Shown piece by piece: positions 56,391-64,000 of a stretch of DNA of 64,000 nucleotides. The DNA comes from Trileptium ribeirensis. Its lineage: Eukaryota; Nematoda; Enoplea; Enoplida; Thoracostomopsidae. The notes under the pieces are model-generated. The model was given only the letters and a program-made list of their open reading frames with translations, searched no databases and had not been told where the DNA came from. A program made the position numbers and the translations under genes. The number at the start of each line of letters is the position of its first letter. Position 1 is the stretch's first letter. Location: NCBI GenBank assembly GCA_030248225.1, contig JASANE010017677.1:1-64000 (forward strand), written 5' to 3'.

Positions 56391-57239
56391 GGTAGCATCA
56401 GAGTTTTTCAATTTCCGAATAGCGAAAATAATGTAAATCAGTTTTTTAAATGCGTAACGGTGTACCAAAAAAGCGTATATTTTATCATAAAAAGAAAATC
56501 AAAAATACTTATATGCACACATATAAACATATGCATTAATATCAGCATGTAACTGTTTTTATCTTTCCAGAACGTATAAGTTATACGACGGATTCTTGAA
56601 AGACATAAACTGTTTATGCTGCTTTAATGCATATATTGTCATTGTAGCAGATGCTGTTGTGCATTGGGATTAATGTTGAATAGTTTGCGGAAAATATTCG
56701 GTCCGCGGAAATTACGCATAGCTTGGTTAAAAATGCGAAACGGGTCCTCAAAAACACGTAAATTACGCAAAAAATGTGAAAAAACCGTTCGTAGTATATA
56801 CATCAAACACAGCCTGTTACAGGTGATTACTCAATATGATAACTTGTAAATGAAACCACGCTTCCAACAGTTCTCCCTCGTAAGCCAGATACTAGTTAAA
56901 ATATTAATTTAGTGACTACTGACTAGATACTAGTTATGTATTTATATTGTATAAATTTTAAGGACAGATTCTCTGCTGATTTTTATAATTCGAAAGATAC
57001 TGTAGAAAGTTTTAACGCTCATTGATTGAACTATTAATTTTTGCTTCAACACTATGCAACGTAACTTTCTGTTAGTGTTTAAAAGATGATCACAATGTTT
57101 TGACTTACCCTTATTTTTGGCAACATTTTGAGTTCAGGAACCATAGACATCCCTTTCAGCTGTTAGCAAGTATCGAAGACTTGTCGATGCGAATGCAAAG
57201 TAGTTTTGTTTACACTGTCAGTGAATTGTCTGCTTCTAG

Positions 57240-57334
57240 AAAATGATCGCAAGGACCAGAAGATTGAGCAAAAACAACGAATGCTAAAAAGGCAGATTGC
57301 TAAAACCGTGAAGGGGGACAGCACCAAGAAGAAG
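57240..57334 (+). CDS. CCCH zinc-finger protein, exon 5
   Basis: Acceptor TGTCTGCTTCTAG. Phase 1 in; completes Glu and reads NDRKDQKIEQKQRMLKRQIA then KTVKGDSTKKK, a basic coiled-coil-like helix. Donor at GTAAAA (57335) in phase 0. An alternative donor (GTAGGT at 57347) would add four residues in frame, so length variants are possible. Confidence 0.7.
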
Positions 57335-57432
57335 GTAAAACGTAAAGTAGGTATTGCAGTAGCATTGGAATCCGGGTCTACAAAGCATATAATACGATAA
57401 CAATACAATATGAATTGTTATTAGTGATATCG

Positions 57433-57458
57433 ATCTGGACCGCGGGGCCGGTCCAGAT
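57433..57458. repeat. Perfect 10-bp hairpin, ATCTGGACCG arms
   Basis: ATCTGGACCG and CGGTCCAGAT flank a 6-base GC-only loop in intron 5. GC content is far above the surroundings. Confidence 0.7.
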
Positions 57459-57459
57459 A

Positions 57460-59100
57460 GCTGAAATGCTTGTTACCATAGCTGCAAATTCATTATTATT
57501 TTCCGAAATTAATTTTGGTATTCGGAGTTGCCATGGAATTTCCTAACGTGTGTTACGATATCATTTCTCTAAACATGAAGTAAGTCAAAACTCTCTCTAA
57601 AAATTATCCTCAGCAAATTTATGAGGCACTGGACAAAAATTTTTATTATTATAAGCTGAAAATAGATTTTTCACGTAGTAGGTTCCTGATCGCCGACAGT
57701 TCCTGAAATTTCCTTTCTTCAGGTTGCATCACTGATTTTATATAATATGTATTATGATATTATTATATTATGATTCATTGATAGGAGCAGAAATTGTTGA
57801 AGAGAAACCGCATTCTATTGACAGTCAGTACAGACAAAATGTGAAATTTTTTCGCACATTATTACTCCAATTCTTGGATATTTTGCCAGGTTGAGATTTT
57901 TATAGTACGAAGCTCTCTCTGAACTCAAATGGTAATTTTCGACCATTTAAACGATTATTAAATTTTTGATATTTTCGAATGCACCAATCAACATACACAA
58001 ACCACTTTATTTCGTGAGGTGTTCAACGATATAAAGGATGTAATCATATCAACTTTGAAGCTCGCATTAATCGTAGAATCATCCGTAACTTATAATAACT
58101 CTCTGGTTTGACAGTACTAATGTAATTTGGCTAGTCCAAACCTCGGAAATTATAGCCAGGGGGGGCAATTTTTTGCCGGATTTTGTCGTGGGGGGGCATT
58201 TTTTTGCGCGATTTTGTCGCGTTTACACGTTGATTTTTCTCATAAGGGGCTTTGAGCCGGGGGTTACCTTCGTTTTGCCGGGGGGCAGTCTGACTATCGT
58301 TTCGGTCCATAACAAATTAATTGTATAATATGCCGTGCGAATATATCCATTGGTTGGTGTTCGAAACATTCATCCCGTGTGTGTAGAATAATATTTTCGC
58401 GAGAAAAAACTGATCTTTTGTAAGTCCGGGTTTTCACAATTTATTTAGTTCTGGAGGACCTGTCGCTGTTGTTGTATCCATTTACAGTGTCATATAAAAA
58501 TAGTACAGCACGCGTCAGACATGACTGTCGCGTTTTGAGCGAACAGTATAATTATAACATGTTTCGAGGAGCGAGCAAGCATTGAACGAACTTCGAACCG
58601 GACATCGGTCATTTCAGACGCGTACTGTATGAAACGAGATGGAGAGAAATGAAAATTTTTGTTCTCATTCAGATTTCGCCACGTTCCTCCGCAAGTCTAC
58701 ACTGAGTATGGATATCCAGTTTTCAATTAAAAATTTGATGTCATGGTTTTAAATTTAAGAACAACTATGTCGAAGGCATATTTGTTGATTTTATATAAAT
58801 AGTTTAGCGCCATTGCGCCTTTTCGGAAGCATAGGAACAGTGTTATTTTTCCATAATATGGAGAGTTTTTTGTTTTAAAAAGTCCGCACTACAAAGGCAT
58901 AGCGGTGTGTTGTTGTTACGGGAAGCACAGCGATTCTACGTTTGCACACTACCATTGCGCGCTTCGTGTAACCACAAGTGCTAAAACTTTCATGTCCTGA
59001 GGATAGTAAAGTTTAAATCGTTAACTCAAACAGGTGCCAAATGGTTATTGTTGCGCTAATTAAATTTATCGTGTGATGTGTGTTTGTACATTGTCTTATC
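57460..59100. other. Intron 5 sequence with a G-run fragment
   Basis: No exon or gene was recognised. At 58155-58290 runs of seven G (CCAGGGGGGGCAATTTTTTG) resemble the ends of the short GC-tipped elements elsewhere in the window, possibly a fragment of that family. Confidence 0.4.
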
Positions 59101-59109
59101 GATGTTTTA

Positions 59110-59235
59110 AAGAACAGAGAAATAGCTACCATATAGCGAATGCTTCCCGTATCCTAAGGAACTGAGCAATAGCTACTATACATCCCAGTGGTTCGCACAT
59201 CTTGAGAAACTGAACAGTAGCTACTGTATAGCTTT
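59110..59235 (+). repeat. Tandem repeat, about 49-bp unit
   Basis: Three diverged units share GAACTGAGCAATAGCTACTA or close variants, in intron 5 just before exon 6. Confidence 0.6.
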
Positions 59236-59504
59236 GTGTACACAGGTTGCAACCATGCAATCCAGGTTCGATTTCTTGTGTCTCAAACATTGTACAATTT
59301 TTGCTAACATTAATAATTGGTTGTGATGTGTTTTTAATGAAGCCACGAACATATCGATGTCGAATTTTTGTTATGTTATTGAGCTTTACAAGGCTTTTAT
59401 ATTATATCTGTAATATTGCTGGTGTACAATTTTCTTTGTACATTTATTCAGTGTATCACATTTTATGTATCGTTAGTAATATAGTTGGTTTTATTGCTTT
59501 GTAG

Positions 59505-60049
59505 AAGATTGCTAAACTGGAATCCGACTCCGACGACGACGACGATGATGATTCTTCAAGTTCAACAAGCGATGATCAAGACCACGATGAAAGCGACGAC
59601 GACGACGACAACGATGATGAGACCTCGTCTGAAGATAATTCCAGCGACGACGACGAGTCTAGTGACGCAGATGGCGGTGGAGCGCAACGAACGGCGCGAG
59701 CAGAAAAGAAGCAAAAACAAAAAGTCAAGTCAGCTGCTTCACTCGCTCGAGCAGCGACGACAACAACTATGCTTAACAACAGTTCGACGGCATCGACGTC
59801 TGAAGTCAAATTAGGGTCAGCCAGCTGCAGTAGAGCAACGAGTGGTCGTCGGCGTGGAAGTGGTGGTGCAGAAAGCGGAAAAAGTGGCGGTCCACCTGGA
59901 GGGTCGACAAGAAGGACTACTCGAAAAGACTCTCAGCGAGCTGTGGTTGCAAAATCACCGCATGGTGTGAAAGATGTCGCGCCCTCTGCAATAGATGAAA
60001 TATCTGGTCCTCGCAGCATGATCGGCTCCAGCCCGACAGTCATAAAAAG
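59505..60049 (+). CDS. CCCH zinc-finger protein, exon 6
   Basis: Acceptor TTATTGCTTTGTAG, phase 0 in. 545 bases encode KIAKLESD followed by about 60 residues dominated by Asp, Ser and Glu. A Lys/Gln-rich piece (AEKKQKQKVKSAASLARAAT) and a Gly/Ser/Arg-rich piece (SGRRRGSGGAESGKSGGPPG) follow, and the exon ends SPTVIK plus two bases of Arg. Phase 2 out at donor GTAGTC; reading through instead would meet TAG at once. The acidic patch may bind basic partners; it is low complexity, not a known domain. Confidence 0.75.
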
Positions 60050-61372
60050 GTAGTCACAGACATGCTTAATGGTTTCAATGCACGAATTAGCTGACTGTCG
60101 TCTCTGTCATTATGTGAAGTCCGGCTTTGCTGTCGGTGTTAACACAGATGTTTTGGTTCTGCAATTTGAATTGACTAGTAAACATAATAAATTACAAAAA
60201 GTAGTAATTAGCTAATTAGCATATTTTAACTTTCTCGAATAGTAATACATACCAGACTCATAATCAGCACGACGAGATGTAGTGTATGCACCAAAACAAT
60301 AGCTTTACGACAATTATTCATTGAAAAATAAGCAACTTTTGTTTGAAAATATTAAAAATATGCAAACACGCTTAACTAATTAGTTAATTACTAATTAGCT
60401 AAAGCAAATTTTGACAAAACTATTTGCCTTGCACCTGTCGGATATTAGGCCTTTCAAACAAAAAAATTAAAATCGGTCCAGTAGTTATTGAGGAGTTCGA
60501 CGGGCGGATGGATAAACGTTGTCGATTTTTTCCTTTTGACGAAAACAAAAACGCGTCGCTTCACTCCGCTCTATTAGTTTCTGAGCGTATACAATTGAAC
60601 TGTAAACTTCCACGATTTTAAGCTACGCAGCAGGTATGTACTTGATCCATGGTTCATTTTGTAACCATGCTCTGGTACTTTGACGGGCATGCAGTTGAAT
60701 GTATGGAAAATTCTCAGGGTCCGGAAGCTAACATTATTTTTGAAAGTTTACTATATTTTAGGTAATTTTTCTGCATTAGGTGTGGTAGATATGAACGAAG
60801 AGGTGGACTAATAATATTAGTCTGTGTTGATTTCGTTAATATTTAGGTTTTTATTGATATATACTTATCGTCTTTACTAATCAGAGGTCGTCGATTTTGT
60901 TGAAGACAGATTTGTTTAGGTGCTTTCTTTATATCTCAAAATTTTGTCAATATTTTATTTTTTTCGAACAGAATTAAGCCATAGTTGAGTTAACCCGAAC
61001 ATCTTTAGGGCAGTAAAATGTTTATCCATCGGGTTGTGTTTCAAGTCGCCTGCGCTAGTCTTAACCATATTTTTAGCTTCTAGTGTTGAAAAGGTAAGGG
61101 TCGCAATAAGGTGCCCATTGCCTGCATATTTTAACTAATAATGAGATTTAAACCAGCATACTGACTGTCTGCGATCTGGAATTTGGATATGGATCTAGAT
61201 TTTCCGTAATTTTGGGTTGGCTTTTGTTCGGGGTGAAGTGTAAACTACGCTGGAGGTTTGAAGGGGACAAATTTTTTCCGAGGGGTGGAAGATATGTTTA
61301 AGGAACTATGTTTCCATTTGGAAAAGCCATCATTTATTGCGATAGTTCTTGAGCCAGTATGCTATTTTATAG
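60050..61372. other. Intron 6
   Basis: AT-rich intron without recognised elements. A stretch at 60424-60600 (TCGGTCCAGTAGTTATTGAG, GACGGGCGGATGG) has the look of a dispersed repeat but no second copy was found in the window. Confidence 0.5.
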
Positions 61373-62960
61373 GCAAAAGGTGCCCGACGACCTCATATCA
61401 CCGCCGTCGCCGCATAACGAACCGTCGTCTTCCGGAAGAAATCGTTCTCCTGAATCACATTCAAGAACGCGAAATAAAGACGCTGATTTATCCAATATAG
61501 CCAAAACAAAAAGTAGATCAAAGGATCGCACTCCACGTAGAAATTCTCGTGACCGATATATAAATGTAAGTAATAGAGAGACGTCGCGTCAATACCGCAG
61601 TAGCAATAGCGGTAAGGATGTTGACCGACATAATTATGTTGGTGACCGTGGCGATTCCAGTTTACATCCGGAGATTCGTCACGAACGATTAGACAACAGG
61701 CGTCTGCAGAGAATGTTTCGCGACGACAACGGCGGTGCTGACTCACGTTTTGTAACTTCTGGGAAACGAAGTTCTCATAACAATTGTAAGAGTCGGGAAC
61801 AACAAACCGGCTCATCGAAAAAGGGTGACAGTATAGCAATTCAATCAGATAGCTCTGCTTGCCAACACGACACAGCCGAAAACAGGCAGTACAGTCGAAG
61901 ACAGCATGAACACAATGAGGGAGTAGATCGCAGCCGGGATAAAGATGGTAGAGGACAGCGTGATCATGGTCATGTCTCGGTAGATAGATCTGGCAACAAC
62001 AGCCATACCGACTGTGTGGGACAGCGTAGCAATCGACGTTGGAATGAGTGTGATATGCCTGAAGACGAAAATACGGGCTCGGAGCATAGTAATAATAATT
62101 ATGAGCGAACGTTTCGTTTTCAACCAGATAACCGCTTCGATTTGGATGTGCACTCTAGTCGTGTTAATGATTTCAGTGCTCATCGTAATGATCGTGGTAG
62201 CGATTATAATCGAGATAAATCGCGGACAAGTTTTGACAACAAAGATGCGAGACGATCATGGCTTGTAGGTAACAGCGCGGAGCGAAGTCGTGATCAAGAG
62301 AATAGTAAGCTTTCTCGTGAAGGTCGTTTTTCTCCGAACAACGTAAAAGGCTTGGTAGAGGGATCAAATAACCGATATGATACATCACATGGTGGGAACC
62401 ATAGCTCACGAGAGCGGCGATTATCTGGTGATGCGGAAAAGACTCGAGAACGACAAACAGGGAAAGATACTAATCGCAAGACAGAGCATCGCAGAGGGCC
62501 ACCGGGTGAAGACAACAAACTACAGATGCGGTCTAGGAACTCCGGTGAGTCGAAGAACAGTATAGGGTCAAGCAGGATAATTAAACAGGACATTAGCGAA
62601 AACGATAACATAGGTATAAAACAGCATTCTAACGATAACCATTTGCATGGAAGCAAGCGTTGTGATGACGACAACCACATGCCTCTTCAGCAATTTATTC
62701 GTGAAGCTAGAAAAGACAGTGCTGGCGATTCTACTCGCAGCGAACCGGCACCGCGCGACGAAACTGCTAACAACTCAGACTGTTCAAGAAAACTAAGATC
62801 GAACAAGGATAGTAGAAGTTATGAACATAGAAGACGAACTATTGCCGTTCCAGCTACCTCTGGAGCAATGCATTCTGCTTGGTCAGACTCGGAAGATGAA
62901 ATGACGACGCTGGCTGGTGGGAATTGCGATGGAATCGAAGTTAAAGATTTAAAGGATAAG
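61373..62960 (+). CDS. CCCH zinc-finger protein, exon 7
   Basis: Acceptor GCTATTTTATAG; phase 2 in, completing Arg, then QKVPDDLISPPSPHNEPSSS. The remaining 500 residues are rich in Arg, Ser, Asp, Asn and His, with many R-S, D-R and S-R pairs (NRSPESHSRTRNKD), like the disordered tails of splicing-associated proteins. The end reads GIEVKDLKDK. The last codon overlaps a perfect donor: GATAA then GTAAGTT. Unspliced, TAA at 62961 is the stop. Spliced to 63363, AA joins A to remake Lys and TGA stops next. Both give the same protein end. Confidence 0.8.
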
Positions 62961-63362
62961 TAAGTTACAAACATGTTTATGTATTTAAGACAATTATATA
63001 TGACGGTGTATAAGCAGGTTTCAACGTGTACTTTGTGCCCGAGATAAAACGTAACTTTGAAATCTGAACTATTCTGAAACAAGCTAAAGTGATAAGGGAA
63101 AGATTGGGAAATTTATGTACTATCAGATCCAAAAAAGTTGCTGGTGTGAAAAGTGACAACTGCAACACGGGGATGTTTTCACAGCTGCAAAGATAATTTT
63201 CCGAATTATACATCTCCAGGAACAGCTTAACGAATGCTTGCATATAGCTCGTAATATAGAGAATACAGAGCAGCAAATAGATATTCTGGTTGGTCTCTGA
63301 AATATCACTGTTCCAACACGGGAAGAATATGACTCAGTCCTTGCTCGCTTCTGTCTTTGCAG

Positions 63363-63470
63363 ATGAGTGTTGTTTCGCAGATTGTGATAAGAGCGGATTT
63401 GCTCAACTACATTGTTGCAAGATTTTTCGGTTTCAATAAACCTAATAAATTATGGTTCTTATAAGAGTTC
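63363..63470 (+). other. CCCH gene terminal exon (3' UTR)
   Basis: Acceptor CTTCTGTCTTTGCAG ends at 63362. The exon would supply the stop TGA at 63364-63366 and then untranslated sequence. Confidence 0.55.
63435..63449 (+). terminator. Tandem polyadenylation signals AATAAA
   Basis: AATAAA at 63435-63440 and 63444-63449 lie about 70-85 bases after the TGA, a suitable end for the CCCH gene's transcript. Confidence 0.6.
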
Positions 63471-63567
63471 CTAAATATTCGTTGTTTCTCAGCTAACTAG
63501 CACATCTTTTGTCTAGAGAACATGGACCGGAGGTCCAATTGCTTTCCAGGCTTGCCCTGTAAAAGGC

Positions 63568-64000
63568 TGTGCTCTCCAAATTGGTTGTGGCTGGCATTTT
63601 TCGGTGCCCTATGGTTCAGAACAGGTTCCCCCTGGCAAAATTTTTGGGCTCCCCGGTTCATCGCCTCTTGGAAAATTTTTTGTTTCCAATCGGTCCGCGG
63701 TACAAAAAATGATCAAAATTTGTACTAAAATTTCGTTCTGAAGCCAAAAATTTCATAAATTTTATCAAAATTTGCTTCAAAATCGCTTTTTCTCTCAATC
63801 AAAAACATTTTGGCAGTGTTTCTGAAATTGGGATTTCTTATCTAGACGCTGCTCTCAATCAAAAACATTTTGGCAGTGTTTCTGACACGATTTTTTACCG
63901 TTATTCTCTTGACAAAATGCAACCTGGTAAAATCGGGCGCCCCCTTCGGAACCTGGTGGGGGTTGGTTCATGCCCCCTGGCAAAATTGTCAGAGAATGGA
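63568..64000 (-). mobile_element. GGGCTCT-family short element, copy 3 (inverted, cut by window end)
   Basis: Reverse complement of copy 1: begins GTGCTCTCCAAATTGG and reaches CAAAATTGTCAGAGAATGGA at the window edge. It carries an internal duplication of a 33-bp word containing CTCAATCAAAAACATTTTGG (63796 and 63853), absent from the other copies. Confidence 0.8.

Overview
The window reads as nuclear DNA of an invertebrate animal. It is AT-rich, has no bacterial-style operons, and its recognisable host genes are split by introns whose 3' splice sites follow a T-rich run ending in CAG. That splice style and the DEG/ENaC channel exons would suit a nematode, but nothing proves the phylum. Most of the 64 kb consists of decayed mobile elements and tandem repeats.

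Layout. 0.1-0.45 kb: a 175-bp tandem repeat. 4.4-8.2 kb: two parts of DEG/ENaC ion-channel genes lying head to head on opposite strands. 10.1-11.3 kb: a 22-bp minisatellite with higher-order structure, followed by a 30-bp palindromic repeat. 12.3-16.5 kb: a dead Ty3/Gypsy-like pol preceded, not followed, by an envelope-like glycoprotein pseudogene. 16.8-18.4 kb: an unidentified basic ORF split by a PIF/Harbinger-type MITE. 19.2-21.1 kb: a hairpin array and a long direct repeat, one copy of which received a second MITE of the same family. 24.2-33.3 kb: a very A-rich retroelement with gag, zinc knuckle, aspartic protease and integrase N-domain, but no visible reverse transcriptase; charged, coiled-coil-like sequence fills that place. 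Two LINE fragments interrupt it. 34.7-37.3 kb: a decayed hAT transposon. 37.8-39.2 kb: two short non-autonomous elements.

41.2-63.5 kb holds the main host gene. It is an about 879-residue CCCH zinc-finger protein in seven coding exons whose phases all agree, including a 31-nt microexon, followed by a 3' UTR exon with two AATAAA signals. Its 11.6-kb second intron contains a LINE (45.0-49.9 kb) flanked by 280-bp direct repeats. That LINE is itself interrupted by a 1.45-kb element with inverted-repeat ends and a small spliced acidic gene. The same intron holds a 350-360-bp satellite (50.8-52.4 kb).

No CRISPR array, rRNA or intact tRNA was found. All assignments come from reading translations and repeats by eye; no database search was possible.
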